This document shows, piece by piece, positions 51,178-59,563 of a DNA stretch of 64,000 nt (within the stretch, counting starts at the first letter, position 1; each line of letters begins with the position of its first letter). Source of the DNA: Aldehydirespirator sp965200005 (GTDB taxonomy: Bacteria; Actinomycetota; Acidimicrobiia; Acidimicrobiales; Aldehydirespiratoraceae); NCBI GenBank assembly GCA_965200005.1, contig OZ241331.1, forward strand, positions 1,550,001 to 1,614,000. Reading direction: 5' to 3'. The notes under the pieces were generated by a model that was not told the DNA's origin, did not search any database, and saw only the letters and a list, made by a program, of their open reading frames with translations. The position numbers and the translations under genes were made by a program.

Positions 51178-52616
51178 GAGACCATAGGAATCGCTGCCAC
51201 ACCTTCACGACGACGCAGTAGATCGCGTGTGCGTTCATGTATCGCTTCGAGCGCCTCGGATTCGCTGATACGGACGATCTGACCACCACTTAGGCATGGT
51301 CGCCCATCAACCCACACATCTTGCACATCGCTGGCGCGTCCCGCGAACACAAGATTCCACAAGATCGGGTCATGCGCCTCAGAGAGCGCTATCGGCAGCA
51401 GGTGAGGTTGCCACAGGTCAACGGTGATGAGGTCTGCCTGCTTACCGACCTCAATTGATCCAACTTCAGCGTCAATCCCAAGCAGGCGAGCTCCATCAAT
51501 GGTCGCTGCCGTTAGAGCCTGCCGAGCGCCAAACACAGTCGCATCAAGGTGCGTTACTTTCTGAAGCAACGAGCCAATCTTCATGCATTCCCACATGCTC
51601 ACAGAGTTGTTGCTGATGCCGCCATCAGTCCCGAGACCAACCACAACGCCGCTCTTTGAGTACTGATGCAGTGGTGCCGCGCCGCCGGCAAGCTTCATGT
51701 TGCTAACCGGACAGTGGGCAACACCTGTCCCGGTCTCCGCTAGCACCTGAATCTCTGAGTCATCAAGCCAGACGCAGTGTGCTAGCACAGTGCCGCGGCG
51801 CAGGATTCCCCGCTGCCGGAATACGTACACCGGTCGATCACCGAATAACTCCTCCACAACAGCAACTTCCTCGCGCTGTTCGCTGGTGTGAGTGTGGATT
51901 CGCACCGAGTACTTGTCTGCGAGTTCTACCGTCTTGTGGAACATCGACTCCGAGCAATACGTGATGTGTTCCAGACCTAGCCAGACCTTGATGCGGCCTG
52001 AATCTGTGTCGTGACAGTCTCGAATCAGTTGCTCACTGGTCTCAAGAGTCTCGAAGAACTTCTTTGTCGGATGATCCGCTGCATAGGGCACAAGGTGGGC
52101 GCGCATACCCAGTTTCATCGCTGCCTCTGCCCCACGATGCGGGTACCGGTACATATCCATGACCGTGGTCGTGCCACCCTTGAGTGCCTCCATGTACGTG
52201 ACCAGGTAGCCGTAGAAGGCATCGTGTTCCGTAAGGACTTGGTGCTCTCGCTGGTATTCGGGCAGCCAATCAATCAGCTGAGCGTTCTCGGAGTAGCCCT
52301 TGAGCATGCTTGAATGGCAATGGACATCTATCAATCCGGGCAACACAGCCAGACGCCCCGCACCGTCAATCACAGTCGCATCCGCCGGTACTTCTACGTC
52401 GGAGTCCGGGCCAACAGCAGATATCACGCCATCTCGAAACACCACTGTTCCCGGATTGAAACTCGAGAACGTGTAATCACAGCAGTAGATGGCAGCGTTC
52501 ACTATCGCCGTTGCATTGCCAGCGGCATCCGCTGTGTTTGAGTGGTGCACAGAGGCACCCCTCATCAGGGGCGGGCCCGTATGTGTTGTCTCCGGTGATC
52601 CGTCGGTTTCGCTCAC
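51174..52616 (-). CDS. Amidohydrolase/deaminase of the AtzB/TrzN/SsnA type
   Basis: A 480-aa metal-dependent deaminase or chlorohydrolase. Metal ligands are seen in LIDVHCHSSMLKG near 86, RIHTHTSEQ near 242, LAHCVWLDD near 280 and LGTDGGISNNSVSMWECM near 328, with the C-terminal beta-domain GKQADLITVDLWQPHLLP near 395. GTG at 52614-52616 has GGAGA just upstream; the frame is open to 52883 but that part overlaps the divergent molybdoenzyme gene and is not homologous. Possible substrates are methylthioadenosine/SAH-like nucleosides, guanine or triazines. Divergent promoter with the molybdoenzyme operon. Confidence 0.85.
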   Translation of the reverse strand: MSETDGSPETTHTGPPLMRGASVHHSNTADAAGNATAIVNAAIYCCDYTFSSFNPGTVVFRDGVISAVGPDSDVEVPADATVIDGAGRLAVLPGLIDVHCHSSMLKGYSENAQLIDWLPEYQREHQVLTEHDAFYGYLVTYMEALKGGTTTVMDMYRYPHRGAEAAMKLGMRAHLVPYAADHPTKKFFETLETSEQLIRDCHDTDSGRIKVWLGLEHITYCSESMFHKTVELADKYSVRIHTHTSEQREEVAVVEELFGDRPVYVFRQRGILRRGTVLAHCVWLDDSEIQVLAETGTGVAHCPVSNMKLAGGAAPLHQYSKSGVVVGLGTDGGISNNSVSMWECMKIGSLLQKVTHLDATVFGARQALTAATIDGARLLGIDAEVGSIEVGKQADLITVDLWQPHLLPIALSEAHDPILWNLVFAGRASDVQDVWVDGRPCLSGGQIVRISESEALEAIHERTRDLLRRREGVAAIPMVS

Positions 52617-52721
52617 ATGTCTCCGATGCTCAATAGTCCGGCGGCGTTGTGAAACGTAGTCCTTGGCACCTGTGGCTGCGGTAGGCAAGACTCCTCCTGA
52701 GCGTTCATTGGAGGCATCCGC

Positions 52722-55313
52722 ATGGATCAAGTGACGGGGTTGAGGTCGGGGACCGCATTTGGTGACGGGTGGGTGCGAAGCGCCTGCACGATCTGTCTCA
52801 ACCGTTGCGGCATTCTTGCCCATGTCAATGATGACGATGTCGTTGACCAGATTCTCGGTGACCCCGACAATCCTCACAATCACGGACGCACTTGCGCTAA
52901 AGGAGACGCCGGATTTGAGGGTTTGACCGACCCAGATCGCATTACTACTCCGCTAAGGCGCACGAACCCCGTCAAGGGAGTCGGGGTAGATCCCGGGTGG
53001 GTGCCGATCTCATGGGACGAAGCACTTGATGAGATTGCGATGCATCTGCGTGAGACCATCGCCGATGATCCTGAAAAGATTCTTTACACGAGTTTCGATG
53101 TGTTTCACCTGCGTGGAGCTCTTGCTGCATCTTGGGTGACAGGGCTTGGAATGCCAGGTTATTCGACATGGTCGGCGGCGATCTTTTGCGGCAACAACGT
53201 CCATGGCATCGCCTACATGAACCAGAACGCCTTTGAGGGAACACCTGACCCCAACTACAGCCGATACATCTTGAACTTCGGTTCGCAGTTCGGCTCTGTA
53301 GTGCATTACGACACCATGCATGCCACTCACGAACTGTCAGTTCGGCGTAGTGACGTGAAGTTGGTGTCAATCGATCCGGTGTGTTCATCGGCTGCTGCTG
53401 TAGCTGACGAGTGGGTGCCTATCCGACCTGGAACCGACGCAGCCCTGATCCTCGGCATGGTCAACCAACTAGTCAATGAACTCGAGATCTATGACGCTGA
53501 GTTCCTAAGGAACTTCACGAATGCGTGCTATCTCGTTGGTGACGACGGGCGTTATGTGCGACACACCGATAGTGGCAAGCCGTTGGTTTGGGACCAGAGT
53601 AATGGAGCGCAGCCCTTCGATTTGGGCACGAGTAATGCAGCACTTACAGGGACATTCAGGGTTGATGGCAGCCGCGTTCGGCCAGGCTTTCAGGTACTCG
53701 CCGATCACGTGCGGAGCTACACACCTAGCTTTGTCGAGTCAATAACCACAGTGCCGGCCGCAACGGTTTGCAGGCTGGCTCGTGAGTTCGGTGAGGCTGC
53801 TTGTATCGGCCAAACGATCGAGATTAACGGTGTCGAACTGCCCTACCGGCCAGCAACCGCTATCTGGTATCGGGGTCTCTCGGCACACAAACACTCAATG
53901 CTGAATGGCCTCGCGATCATCTTGTTGCCAACTCTCGTGGGCGGTATCGACGTGCCCGGTGGTTTGCTTGGCGACCCGTGGGGCTTGATGGGCAAGGTCA
54001 AGGATCGCACTTACAGTGCAACCGCAAGCCCTGACGGCCTCATCTCGCAAGGCTTCATTGGCGGGGGCCGGGTAGGTGGTCTATACCCACCACGTCCGAC
54101 ACGAGCACCTCGCACGACCGAGATGTTCGAGTTGATGCCGTGCGCGCCGTACGGGACAGTCTTCTCGCTCCTCAACTCTGAAGATCCTGAACTGTTTGGC
54201 GCGCCACCGTTCCCGTCGATGATGATCAACTTCCAGTCAAACATGATGAAAACATCGGGGCCGCCTGAGATCGTGGAGAGGTTCATCAAACGGATTCCCT
54301 TCGTGGCTTCGATTAGCAGACGCTTTGAAGAGACGACGATGATGGCAGACATAGTGCTGCCCGATCTGCACTACTTGGAGCGTTTGACTCCCTTCGTGTT
54401 TCAGCATCTGTCCTCGGGCGATGGACAGTATTCCGTTTATGGCTCGAAGCCAGTGGTGTCGTCAGGGATTACTGGGCCTATTCCCGATGAGCCGTATGTG
54501 GATGCAATGCAGATCTTTCTGGAGTTGTCTCGGCGTGCCGGTCGGCTTCCCTATCTGCTAGAGGCTTTCAACAACATTGCCAAGATGCGTGAGCCGTATC
54601 GCTTGGATGTGAACTCTGAGTACTCGTACTTTGAGATCTGTGATCGCTGGCTCAAGAACACTTTCGGGGAAGACAAGGGCCTTGAGTGGCATCTACGTGA
54701 TGGCCTTTGGACAGATGACAAGACGGTGCAGGAGAAGTATCCACGCCCGTTCTTTGAGGCAAGAGCGCAGATCTATTACGAGTTCATGCTTGAAGCGAAG
54801 CAGGACTTGGAGAATACGGTCGCCGATCTCGGCATCGAATGGGAGACCGATGACTATCAGCCAGTACCGGACTGGAAACCCGGGCCTTCCTATGTGCGAA
54901 AACCCCCGCATGATCTATTCGTTACGAACATGAAGGTGCCCAATCACGCGCTCTCACATACGCACAAGAACTCCATACTCTCCACCCTGTCCAACCGTCA
55001 TAACGATCTGCGGTCAGTGTGGATCAACACGAAAACGGCCGCAACCCGAGGCATTAACCATGGTGATCTTGTCGAGATAGAAACAACGCAGGGGCGACTC
55101 CAAACCGCCACTGCACGTGTGACTCAACTTGTTCATCCCGAGGTACTTGCGACGCAAGGCTGTGGAGGTGGTTGGACCAAGGGCAGCAGCGGCGATGAGG
55201 TCAACTTCAACGCATTGTTGAACATTGATGCCGACCACATCGACTTTGTCTCTGGAGCTCTGGACTCTGCAATTGCGGCTGATGTGCGTAAGGTGAACGG
55301 AGGAAGGAAGTGA
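52722..55313 (+). CDS. Molybdopterin oxidoreductase, catalytic subunit (DMSO-reductase superfamily)
   Basis: An 863-aa bis-MGD enzyme. The N-terminal [4Fe-4S] motif is CTICLNRC (Cys 22, 25, 29) with a fourth Cys in GRTCAKGD near 57. MGD-binding stretches include LNFGSQFGSVVHYDTMHA near 185, LVSIDPVCSSAAAVADEWVPI near 217 and ISRRFEETTMMADIVLPDL near 533. No Tat signal is present, so this subunit is probably cytoplasmic. TTGGAGG precedes the ATG at 52722 by seven bases. The closest look is to the acetylene-hydratase/thiosulfate- or polysulfide-reductase branch, but with ferredoxin and NrfD partners it should be a redox enzyme. Substrate unknown. Confidence 0.88.
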   Translation: MDQVTGLRSGTAFGDGWVRSACTICLNRCGILAHVNDDDVVDQILGDPDNPHNHGRTCAKGDAGFEGLTDPDRITTPLRRTNPVKGVGVDPGWVPISWDEALDEIAMHLRETIADDPEKILYTSFDVFHLRGALAASWVTGLGMPGYSTWSAAIFCGNNVHGIAYMNQNAFEGTPDPNYSRYILNFGSQFGSVVHYDTMHATHELSVRRSDVKLVSIDPVCSSAAAVADEWVPIRPGTDAALILGMVNQLVNELEIYDAEFLRNFTNACYLVGDDGRYVRHTDSGKPLVWDQSNGAQPFDLGTSNAALTGTFRVDGSRVRPGFQVLADHVRSYTPSFVESITTVPAATVCRLAREFGEAACIGQTIEINGVELPYRPATAIWYRGLSAHKHSMLNGLAIILLPTLVGGIDVPGGLLGDPWGLMGKVKDRTYSATASPDGLISQGFIGGGRVGGLYPPRPTRAPRTTEMFELMPCAPYGTVFSLLNSEDPELFGAPPFPSMMINFQSNMMKTSGPPEIVERFIKRIPFVASISRRFEETTMMADIVLPDLHYLERLTPFVFQHLSSGDGQYSVYGSKPVVSSGITGPIPDEPYVDAMQIFLELSRRAGRLPYLLEAFNNIAKMREPYRLDVNSEYSYFEICDRWLKNTFGEDKGLEWHLRDGLWTDDKTVQEKYPRPFFEARAQIYYEFMLEAKQDLENTVADLGIEWETDDYQPVPDWKPGPSYVRKPPHDLFVTNMKVPNHALSHTHKNSILSTLSNRHNDLRSVWINTKTAATRGINHGDLVEIETTQGRLQTATARVTQLVHPEVLATQGCGGGWTKGSSGDEVNFNALLNIDADHIDFVSGALDSAIAADVRKVNGGRK

Positions 55314-55996
55314 CCCGATGGGGGATGGTAATTGACGTAGATCGCTGCGTCGGTTGCCAGGCATGCACCGTTGCGTGCAAGACAGAGAACCAGTCACCAC
55401 TCGATGCTTGGTATGCACCGGTAATTGAATGGGAACAGGGCGAGTTTCCTGATGCAACGCTGAACTACCTCCCCGCGCTTTGCAATCACTGCGAAGACGC
55501 TCCCTGTGTGACGGCTTGTCCTTCGGGTGCCCTCAAGCGCCGAGACGATGGCATCGTCATCGCAGACGAGGACATCTGTATTGGCTCTCGAGCATGTATG
55601 GCGGCTTGCCCATATGGAGCGCTCCACTACTTTGATGATCGCGGCACCGTTGCCGTGTCTGGCTCGACACAAACACCGGCGGAATTCGGTTCACCGGCCG
55701 CGACGAGCGTCCCAGAGAGTTATGCCCACCGACGACACGTCAAGGGTGCCGTATCGAAATGCACCTACTGCTCACACCGCATTGACTTCGGGCTTGAGAA
55801 TGGACTTGAAGTGGGAGTCGATCCGCTCGCAACACCAGCGTGTGTAGTCACCTGTCCAGCGGAGTGTCGAATCTTTGGCGACCTTGATGACCCTGAGAGC
55901 AATGTCAGCCAATACATGAATGCGAAGGGACAAGGAGAGGTGCTGCGCCCTGATGCGCAAACTGGGCCTTCAACGAGATATGTCGGGCTGCCATGA
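55310..55996 (+). CDS. Four-cluster ferredoxin subunit (DmsB/NrfC type) with one Cys-to-Ser change
   Basis: Electron-transfer subunit of 228 aa. Four cysteine groups: CVGCQACTVAC near 15-25, CNHCEDAPCVTACP near 58-71, CIGSRACMAACP near 90-101 and CTYCSHR near 151 followed by CVVTCPAEC near 178. The third group has Ser (TCT codon at about 55582) where CxxC is expected, so that cluster may be a [3Fe-4S] or have a Ser ligand. GTG at 55310 overlaps the molybdoenzyme stop as GTGA. No signal peptide. It should bridge the catalytic subunit to the NrfD membrane protein. Confidence 0.88.
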   Translation: MTRWGMVIDVDRCVGCQACTVACKTENQSPLDAWYAPVIEWEQGEFPDATLNYLPALCNHCEDAPCVTACPSGALKRRDDGIVIADEDICIGSRACMAACPYGALHYFDDRGTVAVSGSTQTPAEFGSPAATSVPESYAHRRHVKGAVSKCTYCSHRIDFGLENGLEVGVDPLATPACVVTCPAECRIFGDLDDPESNVSQYMNAKGQGEVLRPDAQTGPSTRYVGLP

Positions 55997-56012
55997 CAGC
56001 TGACTACTACGG

Positions 56013-56996
56013 GTGACGGCAATGGTTGCTAGCAACACAGGGGCCATGGCGCCGCAGAACGTGTTCATGGACCAGTTCAATCTTGAGGCACGGACCCAGC
56101 GGGTCTGGGATCTCAACCATGCCATCTGGTTCACGCTGATGGGCCTAGGTGGGGGAGTGTTCCTCGCAGGTCGAATCTTCAATCTGACCGACGGGCTAGG
56201 CGAAGTGCTCGGCATCCCCACCGTCGACGTGGTGAGTTTCGTAGCCATCGCCGTGGGCGGAGCGATCCTGGTCGCCGACCTCGGTAGGCCGCTTCAGTTC
56301 TGGCGAGCCTTCGCCAACATTCGAACCAGTTGGATCAGTTGGGGAGCATGGTCGGATCTGATCTTCTTGACGGTCGCCGGGCTGTTGGTGCTGCCTGCAC
56401 TCCAGCTCGGCGACGCACAGCCATTCGAATGGCTCGGCTGGGACCCCCACGGCACCGATGGCGTTGGTCTGACCTTTGAGATCGTGGCCGGTGCGGCAGC
56501 CGTTGTTGTAATGACCTACGCGGGAGCGGTGCTGGCTCGCCCGAGGGCAATCCCGTATTGGAACTCCCTGGCGATTCCGGCACAGTTTCTGCTGTCGTCG
56601 GCAGCAATGTCGGTTGCACTTGTGGCGAGCCTTGAAGTGTTCGCCGGAGTGCCGGTGGGTGCGGCTCGAATGTTGCAGGTAGCAGTTGTGTCAGCTGGGG
56701 TCATCGTGGCAGTGCTGACGCACTTGCGTACAGATGTCAACACGCCGGGAAAGAAGCAAAGTCTTCATCGCTTGCTCAAGGGTCGCTACCGCGCCTCATT
56801 CGTGGGATTGACACTAGGTGTCGGCACTGTGTTGCCTTGCTTACTCTCGCTGATGGCCGCTGGTATTGAGACGATGCGTGATGTTGCAGCAATTTCATGT
56901 TGTGTGCTGCTGATTGGTGGCGGATTTATGCTGCGACTGACAACGCTGCGTGTCGGCATCTATCCGCCTGTTCACATCCCAACCGGACTCAAGTAG
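56013..56996 (+). CDS. NrfD/PsrC-like membrane quinone-interacting subunit
   Basis: A 327-aa membrane protein with about eight to nine helices: WFTLMGLGGGVFLAGRI near 40, FVAIAVGGAILVADLGRPLQFWRAF near 72 (cited by ends; the LGRP motif is the family hallmark), ILVADLGRP, WGAWSDLIFLTVAGLLVLPAL near 108, and others. It would hold the complex at the membrane and exchange electrons with menaquinone. GTG 56013 or ATG 56022 may start it. The stop TAG shares its last base with the GTG of the next gene, linking the redox complex and the ThDP enzyme in one operon. Confidence 0.88.
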   Translation: MTAMVASNTGAMAPQNVFMDQFNLEARTQRVWDLNHAIWFTLMGLGGGVFLAGRIFNLTDGLGEVLGIPTVDVVSFVAIAVGGAILVADLGRPLQFWRAFANIRTSWISWGAWSDLIFLTVAGLLVLPALQLGDAQPFEWLGWDPHGTDGVGLTFEIVAGAAAVVVMTYAGAVLARPRAIPYWNSLAIPAQFLLSSAAMSVALVASLEVFAGVPVGAARMLQVAVVSAGVIVAVLTHLRTDVNTPGKKQSLHRLLKGRYRASFVGLTLGVGTVLPCLLSLMAAGIETMRDVAAISCCVLLIGGGFMLRLTTLRVGIYPPVHIPTGLK

Positions 56997-57509
56997 TGGC
57001 GATCACTGCGGCGGCACTAGAAGCCGCACATTCTGGTTTGAAGGCTGCAGGCATCAACTTTGTGTCGGGGCTACCCGATGGCTGGCAGCGGCCGTTACAC
57101 GAACGAGTAGAGGCAGATCCTGAGTTTCTCTATGTTCCCGTCTGCAATGAGGGTGTCGGGTTTTCGATCTGTGCAGGAGCGTGGCTCGGTGGCAAGAAAC
57201 CGGCGCTGATTATGGAAAACAGCGGGTTGCGGGTCGCTTCTGAATACATCGCGCGGATCTCGTTGGGTACGGGTGTTCCGGTCACTCTGCTGCTGTCATA
57301 CCGAGGTGATGTCGGGGAGACGGAGCATTGGGGCATCCCTCACGGCCATTGTCGCCGAGCCCTTACTCGCGGCTCTTCGCATCAAGTATCTCGTCGTCCG
57401 ACATGTTGAAGACTTAGCAAAGTCGATCGTTCGTGCTAAACGTCTCGGTGAGGCCCAACTTCACCCTGCTGCAGTTCTTGTCTCGGGTGATTGTGTGTGG
57501 CAGGACTGA
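56996..57509 (+). CDS. ThDP decarboxylase alpha subunit (ComD-like), frameshifted
   Basis: PYR-domain subunit of a two-part sulfopyruvate/phosphonopyruvate-decarboxylase-like enzyme. GTG at 56996 opens AAALEAAHSGLKAAGINFV, with FLYVPVCNEGVGFSICAGAWLGGKKPALIMENSGL near 45-78 (CNEGVG contains the cofactor-activating Glu; ENSGL is family typical). At the G4 run 57330-57333 the frame breaks: as read, it ends at 57409 with unrelated residues, but with one G fewer it continues ASLTAIVAEPLLAALRIKYL to the stop at 57509. The restored 170-aa length equals ComD subunits. Overlaps the NrfD stop by one base. Sequence error or real loss cannot be separated here. Confidence 0.78.
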
Positions 57510-57554
57510 CGCGAATGCGGATTCGAACCTCTGTGATGGGCGTGGGATTCACAG

Positions 57555-58208
57555 ATGGCACTTGATCGATACGAGTGGCTAGGCCGACTAGCTCACCGGC
57601 TTCCCAAGGATTGTCTGGTCATGTCCACATACATCGGTGCCGTGTCATTCGAATGGGCACACCACACCGAAGAACATCACCGCAGCGCACATCTCGGTCA
57701 GATGGGCGATGTGATCGGCATGGCTTTAGGGCTTGCCCTGGCGTTACCTCACCGCCGGATTGTCTGCCTTGACGGTGACGGCTCAGTTCTTATGGAGCTT
57801 GGTCAATTGGTTGCAATGGGTGAACAGCAGCCAGGCAATCTCGTTGTGTTTGTGGTCGACAACGGCGTCTATGAGTCCATCGGCTGGAGCCGTGGTGGCA
57901 GACGACGAACGGCCACATCTGGCAACTTGAGCCTCGCCTCTATAGCGGCTGGTTGTGGAGTTCCTTACAGCGTTGATGTCCGAGATGAAGACGAACTTGA
58001 CGCTGAGATTGATCTAGCTTTTTCACGTAACGTGTGTAGCTTCATCAACGTCAGAACACTGCCCGGACGTAGTCATGTGCGGCCGCGGCGGACCGACGGC
58101 TTTGAGGATAAGTACCGGTTCGTTCGCTATGTGGAGCGTCTCGAAGGAATCTGGATTACCGGTGTGCCACCCCAAGACATCGCGTTAATGAAGGACCAAC
58201 AACCGTAA
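57555..58208 (+). CDS. ThDP decarboxylase beta subunit (ComE-like)
   Basis: A 217-aa PP-domain subunit carrying the ThDP diphosphate site. LGQMGDVIGMALGLALALP near 48 and the CLDGDGSVLMELGQLVAM stretch near 71 to the Asn in VDNGVYESIGW near 102 form the GDG-N motif for Mg and ThDP. With the alpha subunit it should decarboxylate a 2-oxoacid with a charged tail (sulfopyruvate or phosphonopyruvate are the known substrates), giving an aldehyde. ATG at 57555, 45 bp after the alpha stop. Convergent with the class III aminotransferase. Confidence 0.83.
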   Translation: MALDRYEWLGRLAHRLPKDCLVMSTYIGAVSFEWAHHTEEHHRSAHLGQMGDVIGMALGLALALPHRRIVCLDGDGSVLMELGQLVAMGEQQPGNLVVFVVDNGVYESIGWSRGGRRRTATSGNLSLASIAAGCGVPYSVDVRDEDELDAEIDLAFSRNVCSFINVRTLPGRSHVRPRRTDGFEDKYRFVRYVERLEGIWITGVPPQDIALMKDQQP

Positions 58209-58246
58209 GTCTCACATCGCCGTTGCAGAGGTCGATTGTGGCGGTG

Positions 58247-59464
58247 TCAGGTAACCGTTCGCAGTGACTCGGCCATAGTGTCGATGATCTGACCGATCTC
58301 TTGATCGGTGATCACCAGCGGTGGGCAGATTGCCAGCGCATCCTCAATTGGCCGCACTATTGTTCCACGGCGCATCATGTCGTTTCGTACGTTTAGTGAC
58401 GGTCGATCAAGCTGTGCTGCGTGAACACCAGCAACCCCGCGATAAGACACAATCAAGCCATCAGCTGCCAGAGCCGCCAACCCCTCGGTTAGCTGCTCGC
58501 CGATGTGAACGGAGCGCTGCACAAGACCCTCTTCGGCGATTATCTCAATGTTCTTTACAGCTGCGGCAGCCGATGACGGGTGACCCGAATAGGTGTAACC
58601 ATGCCGGAAGAGGAATCCGGGTTCTTCAAGATTGTCACAAACCTGCCGGCTAACGATCACACCACTGAACGGCAAGTACCCGGAAGTAACGCCCTTAGCA
58701 AACGTCATTAGGTCGGGCTTCACGTCATAGGTCTGTGCCGCGAACCACTCACCGGTTCGCCCGAAACCGCAAATGACTTCGTCAAGAATCATCAAAGCAC
58801 CGTGTTGGTCACAGAGTCTGCGCACACCACTCAGGTAGCCCTCAATTGGTGGATGTACACCGCCGGCTCCCTGCACAGGTTCGCTAATCACTGCAGCTAC
58901 CCGCTCGCCAAACTGCGAGAACGCCGTAGCCATCGCCTCGATGTCGTCATGGGGAACTTCAACAAAATGCGGCACCAGATCACCCCAACCAGAGCGGTTA
59001 AGCGCGATGCCCTGAGCAGAGGTACCGCCGAAGTTGGTGCCGTGATAGCCATTGGTACGGGTAATGACCACCTGCCGGTCTGCACTGCTGGTGCGTTGTG
59101 CGTATAGACGAGCGATCTTCAGCGCAGTGTCGACTGCCTCCGATCCCGAACACCCGAAGAAGACCCTGCCGTCAGGCAAAGGAGAGATTTCGCTGATCAA
59201 CTCGGCTGCTCTTCTGGTGGGATCGTTAGAGAAAGGATCAAAGATGTTGTACGTTGCGAGTTGGCGCATCTGCTTGGAGACGGCGTCCGCCATCTCGGGA
59301 CGCGAATGGCCAATCTGGCAGTACCAGAGGCTTCCTAGTCCGTCGATATAGGAACGCCCTTCGTCGTCATAAAGAGTTGAACCCGATGCTCTAACGATGT
59401 TGATCATCTCTGCTTCGGGCTTTGCGGGTGGAGTGAACGGGTGAAGCAACGGGTGAGTTGTCAT
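58247..59464 (-). CDS. Class III aminotransferase (omega-amino acid/taurine:pyruvate type)
   Basis: A 405-aa PLP enzyme. ADGRV-like FFGCSGSEAVDTALKIAR near 100 is the phosphate-binding turn, ALMILDEVICGFGRTGEWFA near 215 supplies the PLP Asp, and LMTFAKGVTSGYLPFSG near 248 the Schiff-base Lys. GLGSLWYCQIGHSRPEM near 42 is usual in omega-amino acid:pyruvate enzymes. ATG at 59462-59464 has GGAG seven bases upstream. Candidate amino donors are taurine, beta-alanine, GABA or putrescine-derived amines. It lies between the ThDP genes (convergent) and the NicX-like operon. Confidence 0.88.
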   Translation of the reverse strand: MTTHPLLHPFTPPAKPEAEMINIVRASGSTLYDDEGRSYIDGLGSLWYCQIGHSRPEMADAVSKQMRQLATYNIFDPFSNDPTRRAAELISEISPLPDGRVFFGCSGSEAVDTALKIARLYAQRTSSADRQVVITRTNGYHGTNFGGTSAQGIALNRSGWGDLVPHFVEVPHDDIEAMATAFSQFGERVAAVISEPVQGAGGVHPPIEGYLSGVRRLCDQHGALMILDEVICGFGRTGEWFAAQTYDVKPDLMTFAKGVTSGYLPFSGVIVSRQVCDNLEEPGFLFRHGYTYSGHPSSAAAAVKNIEIIAEEGLVQRSVHIGEQLTEGLAALAADGLIVSYRGVAGVHAAQLDRPSLNVRNDMMRRGTIVRPIEDALAICPPLVITDQEIGQIIDTMAESLRTVT

Positions 59465-59563
59465 GGAGAGACTCCGTCCTTGATGAGGTTGGTCTACGCC
59501 GTGAGAGCGCCAAGCAGCCGCCAATCCTACGCCGAGATTGTCTTGTGAGCCGGTGGCGAGTGA

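Noticed and set aside
52617..52883. N-terminal extension of the AtzB-like amidohydrolase up to 52883
   Set aside because: It overlaps the start of the molybdoenzyme on the other strand, has no homologous content, and a GTG with GGAGA lies at 52616.
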